Source: Salinisphaera sp049568105
GTDB lineage: Bacteria; Pseudomonadota; Gammaproteobacteria; Nevskiales; Salinisphaeraceae
Length of the DNA: 64,000 nucleotides
Assembly (NCBI RefSeq): GCF_049568105.1
Contig: NZ_CP145335.1
Location: 1,178,001-1,242,000, forward strand
Reading direction: 5' to 3'
Below, piece after piece: positions 1 to 7,652 of the stretch. Under the pieces are notes generated by a model. The model was not told the origin of the DNA. It was given only the letters and a program-made list of their open reading frames with translations, and ran no database searches. Every line of letters begins with the position of its first letter. The stretch's first letter is position 1. The position numbers were made by a program, and so were the translations under genes.

Positions 1-328
1 CGTGACCGACGACCCGGATGCGCTGGTCGAACAGACCCTGGGCTGGTCGTTCCCGCTCGAGCCGTTGAGCTATTGGGCCCGCGGGCTGCCCGCGCCAGGC
101 GGATACGACGAGATTTCGGTCGACGAGGCAGGGCGGCTGCGATCGCTGACGCAAGCCGGCTGGACCGTGTCGTATCTCGACTATACCCGGCCGAGCGGTG
201 CGCCGACGGCTCTGCCCGAGCGCATCGTGCTGGATAACGGCGATACCCGTATTCGGCTGGTCGTGGATCGCTGGTTCGATCTGAAAGCGACTTCCGGGGC
301 CGCCACCGACGCCGGTCACCAGAATTGA
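1..328 (+). CDS. lolB: Outer-membrane lipoprotein receptor LolB, C-terminal part
   Basis: The gene is cut by the left edge, so only about the last 108 residues are present and the signal peptide and lipobox are outside. LolB takes lipoproteins from periplasmic LolA and inserts them in the outer membrane. The visible part carries the LolB signature around a GW-x-x-P-L-E-x-L-x-YWARGLPAPG stretch, a GRL-x-x-L-x-Q-x-GW turn and a terminal RLVVDRW strand. In related bacteria lolB is followed by ispE; here it is followed by a transporter whose TTG start overlaps the lolB stop (TTGA at 325-328), which suggests translational coupling. Assignment is by remembered family pattern; the truncation limits certainty. 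Confidence 0.85.
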   Translation, partial: VTDDPDALVEQTLGWSFPLEPLSYWARGLPAPGGYDEISVDEAGRLRSLTQAGWTVSYLDYTRPSGAPTALPERIVLDNGDTRIRLVVDRWFDLKATSGAATDAGHQN

Positions 329-1509
329 CCTGGCGAGCCAGTGCCACGGCGGCACCGAGCTCGGTGGTTACAGCAGGCAGCGATCCGCGGGTCCGGCTGG
401 GCGGTCTGAGCTGGGCGCACTTCGTCAACGATGGGGCCGCCAATTTCCTACCGGGGGTATTGCCAGCCATTCTGGTCGGATTGCATCTGCCGATCGCCTT
501 GGCCGGTACGTTGATGGCCGCTCTTCTGGTCGGGCAAGGATTACAGCCGTTCGTGGGCCTGATCGGCGACCGCATCGGTGGGCGCAGTCTGGTCCTGTTC
601 GGTTTGCTGGGGTCGTCGTTGGGGGCTGGTCTCGTGGGCTGGGTGGCCAGCCCGGCAGCGCTGATTGCCGTGTTGGCCCTGATCGGCGTATCGAACGCCA
701 TGTTTCATCCCCAGGCGCTGGCCGGGGTGCGCCAACTGGCCGATACCCGCCAGGGTTTAGCCATGTCGATTTTCTTAGTGGGCGGCGAGATCGGGCGCGG
801 TGTATGGCCGGTTTTGGCCGGTCTGTGTGTTTCGCTGGGGGGGTTAGCCTGGCTCGGCCTGCTGGCCGTGCCCGGTCTGTTGAGCTTGGCGGTGGTGTGG
901 TCTTGTGCGCCGGCGTTGACGCCGCGTTCGCCTCAGGCCGAGCCGATCGCCTGGCGTATCCATATCGGGCCGCTGGCGCGCTTAGTGGGCTATTGTGCGC
1001 TGCGAGCATTCGTTATCTTCTGCTCGGTCACGCTGTTGCCGCTGATGTGGTCGGCAGACGGGGGATCGCTGACCGCCGGCGCAAGCCTGATTACCGTACT
1101 GCTCGTAGTCGGCGTGTTCGGCAATCTCAGTGGTGGCTGGCTCGCTGATCGACTCGGATCGCGGGCATTGTTGATCGGATCGATGCTGATCGTCGCGCCG
1201 TGCGCGGCCGGGCTGGGCTGGGTCGACGGGATAGGACTATGGGTGTTGACCGCGGTACTGGGGATTGCGCTGTTTGCGACCCTGCCGCTGACCATCTTGA
1301 TCGCCCAGGACGTGCTGCCGGAAAACCGTTCCTTTGGTTCCGGGTTGGCGCTGGGGCTGGCCAATGCCTTGGGGGCCGTGGCCGTGATCGGCGTCGGTCC
1401 ATTGGTCGATAGCGCCGGCGCCGCGGCGGGTTTCATGCTCGCAGCAGCCGCGGCGCTGGCGGCCGCTGTCCTTGCGATATGGGTGCCGCAGCATGCCTCG
1501 AACGAATGA
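325..1509 (+). CDS. MFS transporter, fosmidomycin-resistance (Fsr)-like
   Basis: 394 residues with about twelve hydrophobic segments, typical of a major facilitator drug exporter in the inner membrane. An early WAHFVNDG segment, the loop 2-3 motif GLIGDRIGGRS near residue 80 and an NAMFHPQA segment near residue 130 resemble the Fsr subfamily, in which an FHP motif is usual. The start is uncertain: TTG at 325 overlaps the lolB stop, and an in-frame GTG at 364 would also leave all membrane segments intact. It occupies the place where ispE stands in many relatives. Substrate is unknown; the Fsr-like label is from motif memory, not a search. Confidence 0.72.
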   Translation: MTWRASATAAPSSVVTAGSDPRVRLGGLSWAHFVNDGAANFLPGVLPAILVGLHLPIALAGTLMAALLVGQGLQPFVGLIGDRIGGRSLVLFGLLGSSLGAGLVGWVASPAALIAVLALIGVSNAMFHPQALAGVRQLADTRQGLAMSIFLVGGEIGRGVWPVLAGLCVSLGGLAWLGLLAVPGLLSLAVVWSCAPALTPRSPQAEPIAWRIHIGPLARLVGYCALRAFVIFCSVTLLPLMWSADGGSLTAGASLITVLLVVGVFGNLSGGWLADRLGSRALLIGSMLIVAPCAAGLGWVDGIGLWVLTAVLGIALFATLPLTILIAQDVLPENRSFGSGLALGLANALGAVAVIGVGPLVDSAGAAAGFMLAAAAALAAAVLAIWVPQHASNE

Positions 1510-1848
1510 GCAGGGCCGCTGCGCTCGTCAAGTGCCCGCTACGAACCGAGCTATAGACGATATGGGCCGGCGCTGTGCGCTCGAACATCGTGCAACGAAC
1601 ACAGGCAGATCAAACCGCAGAGCTGGACGGTGGCGTGCCCAGGCGGCCGCGGCGCTCCGCTCGTCCGGCGCTTTGGACAGCCAGTAGGCCTGCGCTCGCG
1701 TACTGCGAGGCCCGTCTGCTGGGTGTTCGAGCCGGTCGGACATCCGAAAACATGCGCTTTTAATTGACACTGACCGGATTGGAAAAGAGAATACCCGCCT
1801 GATTGAGCCAGCGGTGACCGATTCATGGCGTCACGGCTGCGATTTTAC
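1510..1848. other. Gene-free stretch before tRNA-Gln
   Basis: About 340 bases with no convincing gene. Short open frames on both strands overlap each other and lack ribosome sites. The only clear signal is the promoter-like pair near 1764-1792. There is no ispE remnant that I can recognise. Confidence 0.6.
1764..1792 (+). promoter_or_regulatory. Sigma-70 type promoter for tRNA-Gln
   Basis: A perfect -35 box TTGACA (1764-1769) is followed after 17 bases by GAGAAT (1787-1792), which matches 4 of 6 positions of the -10 consensus. Transcription would begin near 1799, about 50 bases before the tRNA. Confidence 0.6.
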
Positions 1849-1923
1849 TGGGGCGTAGCCAAGCGGTAAGGCATCGGGTTTTGATCCCGTGATTCGCAGG
1901 TTCGAATCCTGCCGCCCCAGCCA
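1849..1923 (+). tRNA. tRNA-Gln (UUG)
   Basis: A complete 75-base cloverleaf. Acceptor strands TGGGGCG and CGCCCCA pair, the D-arm contains AAGCGGTAAGG, the anticodon TTG is at 1881-1883 in the loop TTTTGAT, and the T-arm holds GGTTCGAATCC. CCA is encoded at 1921-1923. The anticodon stem has one T-T mismatch at its top. A 7-bp hairpin with a GAAA loop follows at 1930-1947 but has no T-tract. The position just upstream of prs matches the usual gammaproteobacterial order. Confidence 0.97.
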
Positions 1924-2213
1924 TTATATTGTTCGCGAAAGCGGACACAGTGGAGTAACAGAAAGCGCAACTGGAGGTTCGATGAGTTCGCGACAGCGAA
2001 CCCGAGCCAATCGCGCAGCGAGGCTGGCCCGATGGGCGAGTCATTGCCGCCACCAGGCCTTTGCGTTGCTCTAGCTATCGAGACGTCCGGCGCGCGCCAA
2101 GGAAATAAAAAAGGCCCGCGCCAACCCCGGTCTACCAAGGCAAGGCCGGCGGCCAGGGCAGCGCGCCGCCGGGATGCGGCCCAGACATTTTGGAAAAATA
2201 ACGGCGGTAATCC

Positions 2214-3173
2214 ATGGCGGACTCCCGATTGATGGTCTTCACCGGCAATGCCAATCCGGCGTTGGCCCGGGACGTGGCGGGGTATCTCAAGCTGCCCATG
2301 GGCAAGGCCAGCGTGAGCCGTTTCTCCGACGGCGAATGTCAGGTCGAGATCGAGGAGAACGTCCGCGGTCGCGATGTGTTCGTGGTTCAGTCGACCTGCC
2401 AGCCGACCAACGACAACCTCATGGAACTGTTGATGATGGTCGATGCGCTGCATCGGGCATCGGCAGGCCGCATTACCGCCGTAGTGCCATATTTTGGCTA
2501 TGCTCGCCAGGACCGTCGTCCGCGCTCGGCGCGCGTGCCGATTTCAGCCAAGGTGGCCGCAAGTCTGCTCGGCACCGTCGGGACCGACCGGGTGCTGACC
2601 GTCGATCTGCATGCCGACCAGATCCAGGGCTTTTTCGACATGCCGGTCGACAATGTCTATGCCTCGCCGGTACTGCTCGGCGACATCTGGCGTCAGAAAG
2701 AGCGCGAGGACAATCTGATCGTGGTCTCGCCCGACGTTGGCGGTGTAGTACGAGCCCGCTCGCTAGCGAAGCGGCTGGATGAAGCGGACCTGGCGATTAT
2801 CGACAAGCGCCGGCCCAAAGCCAACGAAGCCAAGATCATGAATATCATCGGTGATGTGAACGGCAAGAGCTGCATCATGGTCGATGATCTGGTCGATACA
2901 GCCGGTACGCTGTGCCAGGCTGCCGATGCGCTCAAGAATCAGGGCGCGACCAAGGTGCGTGCCTATGTCACGCATCCGGTGCTGTCCGGCAAGGCGGTCG
3001 ACAATATCAAGAATTCACGGCTCGACGAGCTGGTGGTCACCGATACCATCCCGTTGTCGCCCGAAGCCCAGGCCTGCAATAAAATTCGGCAGCTGCATAT
3101 CGCGGCGCTGCTGGCAGAAACGATTCGGCGGGTGAGCGCCGAGGAATCGGTTTCGACGTTGTACGTCGACTGA
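2214..3173 (+). CDS. prs: Ribose-phosphate pyrophosphokinase (PRPP synthetase)
   Basis: Makes PRPP from ribose 5-phosphate and ATP, feeding purine, pyrimidine, NAD, histidine and tryptophan synthesis in the cytoplasm. The 319 residues match the usual length of about 315. Visible motifs are FSDGE near 37-41, the ATP-binding PYFGYARQDR (92-101), the metal-binding DLHADQIQGFF (131-141), and the PRPP-binding loop VDDLVDTAGTL (223-233). ATG 2214 gives an N-terminus aligned with E. coli Prs; the ribosome site is weak. A second ATG at 2232 would remove six residues. It stands between tRNA-Gln and rplY as in Pseudomonas-type genomes. Confidence 0.97.
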   Translation: MADSRLMVFTGNANPALARDVAGYLKLPMGKASVSRFSDGECQVEIEENVRGRDVFVVQSTCQPTNDNLMELLMMVDALHRASAGRITAVVPYFGYARQDRRPRSARVPISAKVAASLLGTVGTDRVLTVDLHADQIQGFFDMPVDNVYASPVLLGDIWRQKEREDNLIVVSPDVGGVVRARSLAKRLDEADLAIIDKRRPKANEAKIMNIIGDVNGKSCIMVDDLVDTAGTLCQAADALKNQGATKVRAYVTHPVLSGKAVDNIKNSRLDELVVTDTIPLSPEAQACNKIRQLHIAALLAETIRRVSAEESVSTLYVD

Positions 3174-3253
3174 TTCGAACGCTGAATCGGGCCATGGCCG
3201 GCCGATGCGCTAATTTTTAGCGCGCGAGCTCGTGCAATCGGCCGTGAAACGCG

Positions 3254-3298
3254 TATACTACGCGGTCTTTTAATCCGGGCAGAAGTCGATGCTTCTGC
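3254..3298 (+). promoter_or_regulatory. rplY promoter -10 box and leader hairpin
   Basis: A good -10 box TATACT lies at 3254-3259; the -35 region (around 3231-3237) is poor. Downstream in the predicted leader, GCAGAAG (3279-3285) pairs perfectly with CTTCTGC (3292-3298) around a 6-base loop. The rplY ribosome site GGAG is at 3357-3360. rplY is therefore probably transcribed separately from prs, and the hairpin could be a regulatory or stabilising element. Confidence 0.5.
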
Positions 3299-3369
3299 TC
3301 TTTCGACAACCGACTGACCGGCCGCACGACAACGCCAGCGGCCAGCCAAGCTAGCTGGAGCGAATCGAT

Positions 3370-4089
3370 ATGGATGCTTTCGAGCTCAACGCGGAAAAAC
3401 GCAGCACCACCGGCCGCGCCGAGAACAAGCGGCTGCGCAAAGGCGGTCGGGTGCCGGCCATCATCTACGGCGGCAACGGGGATCCGGTGAAGCTGTCGTT
3501 CGAGCATAACGACCTGGTCCATCATCTGGACAATGAGGCGTTTTTCTCGCACATCATCAAGATTCACGTGAACGGCGGCGATACCGAAGAAGTCGTGCTG
3601 CGTGATCTGCAGCGTCATCCGGCCAAGCCGTTCGTCGAGCATGCGGATTTCCTGCGCATCGTCGCCGGTGAAGCCCTGCGCATGAGCGTGCCGTTGCACT
3701 TCGTCGGCGAAGAAGAATGCCCGGGCGTGCAGGAAGAAGACGGTATTATTCAGCACAACATGAACGACATCGAAATCGAGTGCCTGCCGCGCGATCTGCC
3801 GGAGTACATCGAAGTCGACTGCCGTAACCTGGCGCTGAATGACGCGATCCATCTGTCGGAGCTGGTGCTGCCGGAAGGCGTGCAGGTCGTCGAACTGATG
3901 GGTGAAGAAGACGAGCAGAACGATCTGACCGTCGTCTCGGTCCAGATCCCGCGTGCCGCGGTCGAGATGGAAGCTGAAGAAGAAGCAGAAGCAGAAGCCG
4001 AGGCCGAAGCGGAAGCCGAGGCCGAGGAAGGCGAAGCCTCCGAGGAAGGCGGCGAGTCCGAGTCTGGCGAAGACGACGACAAAAGCTAG
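3370..4089 (+). CDS. rplY: 50S ribosomal protein L25/CTC-type with acidic tail
   Basis: Binds 5S rRNA in the large ribosomal subunit. The protein is of the long CTC/TL5 type: an L25 domain at about residues 1-95, a second beta domain at about 100-195, then a highly acidic tail from about 200 to 239. The N-terminal E-x-R-x-x-x-GR and RVPAIIYG elements are typical. The tail is an alternating Glu-Ala repeat followed by Glu/Ser/Asp-rich sequence, much more acidic than in most relatives, which fits a halophilic or halotolerant host or a replication-slippage tract. GGAG 9 bases upstream of ATG 3370 supports the start. Confidence 0.95.
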   Translation: MDAFELNAEKRSTTGRAENKRLRKGGRVPAIIYGGNGDPVKLSFEHNDLVHHLDNEAFFSHIIKIHVNGGDTEEVVLRDLQRHPAKPFVEHADFLRIVAGEALRMSVPLHFVGEEECPGVQEEDGIIQHNMNDIEIECLPRDLPEYIEVDCRNLALNDAIHLSELVLPEGVQVVELMGEEDEQNDLTVVSVQIPRAAVEMEAEEEAEAEAEAEAEAEAEEGEASEEGGESESGEDDDKS

Positions 4090-4125
4090 CTGGTTGCGAA
4101 CGACGGCCCTGGCTGACTGGAACTG

Positions 4126-4707
4126 ATGAGCGACCGCATTCGTGCGCTCGTGGCGCTGGGTAACCCCGGCGCCGATCATGCCCGAGACCGGCACAATGCC
4201 GGTTTCTGGCTGGCCGACCGATTGGCCCAGCGCTGGGGGGTGTCGTTTTCGCACGAAAAGAAGTTCAAGGGCGATCTTGCGCGTGCCGGCCGGGGCGACG
4301 ATACGCTCTGGCTGCTCAAGCCCACGACGTTCATGAACGCCAGCGGCCAGGCAATACAGCCGCTAGTTGCCTTCCATAAGATTCAGCCTTCGGAAGTGCT
4401 GATCGTGCATGACGAGCTGGATCTTCCGGCGGGTACGGCCCGCCTGAAGGACGGCGGCGGCCACGGCGGACACAACGGGCTGCGCGATGCGCACCGGGTA
4501 CTCGGTTCCGGCTACCGGCGGTTGCGGGTCGGCATCGGCCATCCAGGGCATGCCTCGCAGGTGTTGTCGTATGTTCTGGGCACCCCGTCTCCTGACGATC
4601 AGATCGCCATCGATACGGCCATCGACGCCGGCGCTGACGCGGTAGAAACCATTCTGGACCAAGGCTGGAATCGGGGCGCGCAACAGTTGAACTCGCGCAA
4701 GCCGTAA
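4126..4707 (+). CDS. pth: Peptidyl-tRNA hydrolase
   Basis: Releases tRNA from prematurely dropped peptidyl-tRNA, recycling tRNA in the cytoplasm. At 193 residues it matches the family (about 194). The conserved residues are visible: LGNPG near 11-15 with Asn13, catalytic His23 in DRHNAGF, FMNASG with Asn71, and Asp96 in IVHDELDLPAG, equivalent to E. coli His20 and Asp93. The GGGHGGHNGLRD loop is also present. It follows rplY by 36 bases and precedes ychF by 50 bases, so the three are likely co-transcribed. Confidence 0.97.
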   Translation: MSDRIRALVALGNPGADHARDRHNAGFWLADRLAQRWGVSFSHEKKFKGDLARAGRGDDTLWLLKPTTFMNASGQAIQPLVAFHKIQPSEVLIVHDELDLPAGTARLKDGGGHGGHNGLRDAHRVLGSGYRRLRVGIGHPGHASQVLSYVLGTPSPDDQIAIDTAIDAGADAVETILDQGWNRGAQQLNSRKP

Positions 4708-4757
4708 TCGGCAATCCGCGTTCGCCCATTGGCGAGCGCCTACAAGGTAGCACCACT

Positions 4758-5849
4758 ATGGCTCTTCAGATCGGCATCGTCGGCCTGCCCAATGTCGGCA
4801 AGTCGACGCTGTTCAATGCGCTGACCGCGGCCGAAATTCCGGCCGAAAACTATCCGTTTTGTACTATCGACCCGAACGTGGGGGTGGTCACGGTACCCGA
4901 TCCGCGGCTGGATCGACTGGCGGAGATCGTCAAACCCGAGAAGGTGTTGCCGACCGCCATCGAATTCGTCGATATTGCCGGTCTGGTAGCCGGGGCTTCG
5001 ACCGGGGAAGGGCTGGGTAACCAGTTTCTGGCCAATATCCGCGAAACCGATGCAATCCTGCACGTCGTGCGTTGCTTCGAAAACGACGATGTCATGCATG
5101 TCGCCGGTCGGGTCGATCCGATCGCCGACGTCGAAACCATCGATACCGAACTCGCACTGGCCGATCTGGCGACCGTGACTCGTGCCCTGGACCGGGTGGC
5201 CAAGGCTGCCAAGTCCGGCGATAAGGATGCTAAGCGCCAGGCCGATGTGTTCACCCGGGTGCGCGATCATCTGGACACCGGGGCGCCGGTGCGGGCGATG
5301 AGCCTGTCGGAGGACGATCATCTGGCGCTGCGCGAGTTGCATCTGATTACCGCCAAGCCTGCCTTGTTCGTCGCCAACGTCGACGAAGACGGTTTCGAGG
5401 ATAATCCGCTGCTGGATCGTATTCGCGAGCATGCCGAAGCTCAGAATGCGCTGGTAGTACCGGTGTGCGCGGCTATGGAAGGCGAAATCGCGCAACTCGA
5501 TGGCGATGACAAGCTGGAGTTTTTGTCCGAACTGGGGCTCGAAGAGCCGGGCCTGAATCGGGTGATTCGGGCCGGGTATGCGATGCTCGGTCTACAGACG
5601 TTTTTCACTGCCGGCCCCCAAGAGGTTCGAGCCTGGACGGTACGTGCCGGTTCGACCGCGCCGCAGGCGGCTGGGGTGATTCATACCGACTTCGAGCGCG
5701 GTTTCATCCGGGCCGAGGTGATTGGCTACGACCAATACGTCGAACTGGGCGGCGAAAAGGGGGCCAAGGAAGCGGGCAAACAGCGTCTGGAAGGCAAGGA
5801 ATACCGCATGGCCGAAGGCGATGTGGTGCACTTCCGTTTCAACGTCTGA
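4758..5849 (+). CDS. ychF: Redox-regulated ribosome-binding P-loop ATPase YchF
   Basis: A universal Obg-family P-loop protein that prefers ATP and binds the ribosome. The 363 residues match the family exactly in length. Visible motifs are the P-loop GLPNVGKS (9-16), switch-type DIAGLVAGASTGEGLGN, the NVDED element in place of the canonical NKXD, which explains the loss of GTP specificity in this family, and a C-terminal TGS domain starting near FFTAGPQEVRAW. AAGG at 4743-4746 lies upstream of ATG 4758. The neighbour pth is the usual partner. Confidence 0.97.
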   Translation: MALQIGIVGLPNVGKSTLFNALTAAEIPAENYPFCTIDPNVGVVTVPDPRLDRLAEIVKPEKVLPTAIEFVDIAGLVAGASTGEGLGNQFLANIRETDAILHVVRCFENDDVMHVAGRVDPIADVETIDTELALADLATVTRALDRVAKAAKSGDKDAKRQADVFTRVRDHLDTGAPVRAMSLSEDDHLALRELHLITAKPALFVANVDEDGFEDNPLLDRIREHAEAQNALVVPVCAAMEGEIAQLDGDDKLEFLSELGLEEPGLNRVIRAGYAMLGLQTFFTAGPQEVRAWTVRAGSTAPQAAGVIHTDFERGFIRAEVIGYDQYVELGGEKGAKEAGKQRLEGKEYRMAEGDVVHFRFNV

Positions 5850-5878
5850 GCCATTTGTAAAAAAATCGCCGTGGGTCC

Positions 5879-5907
5879 TTGACTGAAACGGCGTGTCCGA
5901 ACATAAT
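5879..5907 (+). promoter_or_regulatory. Strong sigma-70 promoter for tRNA-Met
   Basis: TTGACT (5879-5884, 5 of 6 matches) and CATAAT (5902-5907, 5 of 6) are separated by the ideal 17 bases. The tRNA begins 14 bases after the -10 box, so the primary transcript would have a very short leader. Confidence 0.85.
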
Positions 5908-5920
5908 TTCGCGCCTTCGC

Positions 5921-5996
5921 GGCCATGTAGCTCAGGGGTTAGAGCACAGCATTCATAATGCTGGTGTCGCTGGTTCAAATCCAGCCATGGCCACCA
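5921..5996 (+). tRNA. tRNA with CAU anticodon, probably elongator Met
   Basis: A 76-base cloverleaf with encoded CCA (5994-5996). The acceptor arms GGCCATG and CATGGCC pair perfectly, so it is not an initiator, which has a mismatched first pair. The anticodon CAT is at 5954-5956 between the stems CAGCA and TGCTG. CAU tRNAs may also be Ile2 (lysidine-modified). Pair 4-69 is C-G, as in Ile2, but pair 5-68 is A-U, as in Met, and the ychF neighbourhood usually carries Met. I favour Met without certainty. Confidence 0.93.
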
Positions 5997-6078
5997 AACA
6001 TCGAAGCCCGGTGCCAGCCGGGCCTCGAGCACGATCCGCCAAGTTGACGTGCGCCGGTATCCATCGGATACCGGGTCA

Positions 6079-6109
6079 GGGGTTCGGTTGGTTGCCGCGC
6101 CCCTTTTTT
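6079..6109 (+). terminator. Intrinsic terminator after tRNA-Met
   Basis: GGGGTTCGG (6079-6087) pairs with CCGCGCCCC (6095-6103) with one mismatch and one G-T pair around a 7-base loop, followed at once by six T (6104-6109). A smaller perfect hairpin (GCCCGG / CCGGGC, 6006-6023) precedes it. Confidence 0.8.
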
Positions 6110-6216
6110 GTATCTGGCATCGCTCTGTGGCAGTTGGGTCGGCCCGCAACACACCGGATGGTCGAGCACGGCCAAGCTGCTAGACTCACGCCTACGCGGG
6201 CAAGCTAGCGAACTTT

Positions 6217-7620
6217 ATGGCGAATAAATCCGAGGGCGACAGACGCAAGCCGCTCAAGTTGAAAACCGGCTCGTTCGATCGCAATGCCGCCATGGCGCGC
6301 ATGGGCATGGTCGCTGGAGCCCAATACGCCGGCCATACGCTGGGTAATCTGTTTCGGAGCAAGTCGGGGCGCGAGGCGCGCAACCGCGAGTTCTATGTGC
6401 GCCAGGCGCAGTATCTCGCTGATGAACTCGGCCAGCTCAAGGGCAGCGTGATGAAGGTCGGGCAGATGCTGTCGGTTTACGGCCAGTATTTCATGCCCCC
6501 TGAAGCGGTCGAGGTACTGCGCAGTCTGCAGGACGACAGCCCCCCGGTGGCTTGGTCGGATCTGGAACCGGTCGTGGTCGAGCGGCTTGGGCGCCGGCGT
6601 CTCGAAGAACTCGAGATCGATCCGGAACCGCTGGCGGCAGCGTCGCTGGGGCAGGTGCACCGAGCGCGCCGCAAGTCCGACGGCCGCGAGCTGTGTATCA
6701 AGGTGCAGTACCCGCGGCTGGCGGACGCGATCGATTCCGATATCCGTACCCTGACCAACATCGTGCGCCTAGCGCGGCTCGTGCCTAAGGGCGTCGAGTT
6801 GCATTCGGTGATGGAAGAAGTCCGGGAGATGATCTATCGCGAGGTCGACTACGACCGCGAACTGCGCATGACCCGGGAATACGGCGATCGCCTGGCCGGC
6901 GACGAACGTTATGTCGTGCCTGAGGTGTTTCCAGAATACTCGACTGAGACCGTGCTGGTGACTTCCTACGAGGCCGCTGATCACGTCCAGAGCCAGCGCG
7001 TGAAGGATCTACCCCAGGAGCGACGCAATCGGCTGTCCGAGTCGGCCCTCGAATTGTTCTTCCTGGAGTTTTTCAACTGGGGTATCGTCCAGACCGATCC
7101 GCATTTCGGCAATTACAAGGTGCGTATCAACGACGATGGCAACGACCAGTTCGTGTTGCTGGATTTCGGGGCCACGCGGGAATTTCCGCCGCGCTTTCTC
7201 GGGGCCTACTACGATACGGTCGCCGGGGCCTTCGAGTCCGATCAGGACAAACTCATCGACGGCGCGATCGGCATCAATCTGCTGCGCCGCGACTCGCCGC
7301 AGCGGGTGTTCGACGATTTCGCCCATGTCGGCATGCTGATCATCGAGCCGTTCCGCAAGCAGCCGCCGGCCGAACTCGCCACGTCCGACGGGCGCTACAA
7401 ATGGGGCGAGTCGGATCTGTTCTGGCGGGTTTCCAAGGCCGTACAGGACGCCGCGATTTCGCGCTGGTTCCGGATTCCGCCGCGCGAGATCGTATTCCTG
7501 CATCGGCGTCTGGGCGGGGTGTTTGTGCTGCTGTCGGTGTTCGACGCCGAGCTCAACGCCCACGATCTGCTGGCTTCTTATCTCTACCAGAAAAACGGCC
7601 GTCTCCGGCCCGACGCCTAG
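6217..7620 (+). CDS. ABC1/UbiB-family atypical kinase (AarF-like)
   Basis: 467 residues of the ABC1 (COQ8/UbiB/ADCK) protein-kinase-like family, whose members act on quinone and lipid metabolism. The family-specific elements are visible: the KxGQ motif K80-V-G-Q83 in an N-terminal helix, the alanine-rich nucleotide loop AAAS (140-143) followed by Lys162, a metal-binding DPHFGN (294-299; usual form DPHPGN) and DFG (316-318). No C-terminal membrane anchor like that of true UbiB is seen, and no other ubi gene is nearby, so it is not assigned as ubiB. The next gene, a DUF2505 START-like protein, lies 32 bases downstream and probably forms an operon with it. Confidence 0.88.
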   Translation: MANKSEGDRRKPLKLKTGSFDRNAAMARMGMVAGAQYAGHTLGNLFRSKSGREARNREFYVRQAQYLADELGQLKGSVMKVGQMLSVYGQYFMPPEAVEVLRSLQDDSPPVAWSDLEPVVVERLGRRRLEELEIDPEPLAAASLGQVHRARRKSDGRELCIKVQYPRLADAIDSDIRTLTNIVRLARLVPKGVELHSVMEEVREMIYREVDYDRELRMTREYGDRLAGDERYVVPEVFPEYSTETVLVTSYEAADHVQSQRVKDLPQERRNRLSESALELFFLEFFNWGIVQTDPHFGNYKVRINDDGNDQFVLLDFGATREFPPRFLGAYYDTVAGAFESDQDKLIDGAIGINLLRRDSPQRVFDDFAHVGMLIIEPFRKQPPAELATSDGRYKWGESDLFWRVSKAVQDAAISRWFRIPPREIVFLHRRLGGVFVLLSVFDAELNAHDLLASYLYQKNGRLRPDA

Positions 7621-7652
7621 CGCGGGCCCGGCCTGTCACAAGGACCCCTTCA

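Noticed and set aside
3217..4254. 345-codon frame opposite rplY
   Set aside because: Antisense to a certain ribosomal protein gene and made of repeats generated by the Glu-Ala tract.
6217..7620. Assignment of the first ABC1 protein as UbiB
   Set aside because: No ubiE/ubiJ neighbours and no C-terminal hydrophobic anchor are seen, so only the family name is supported.
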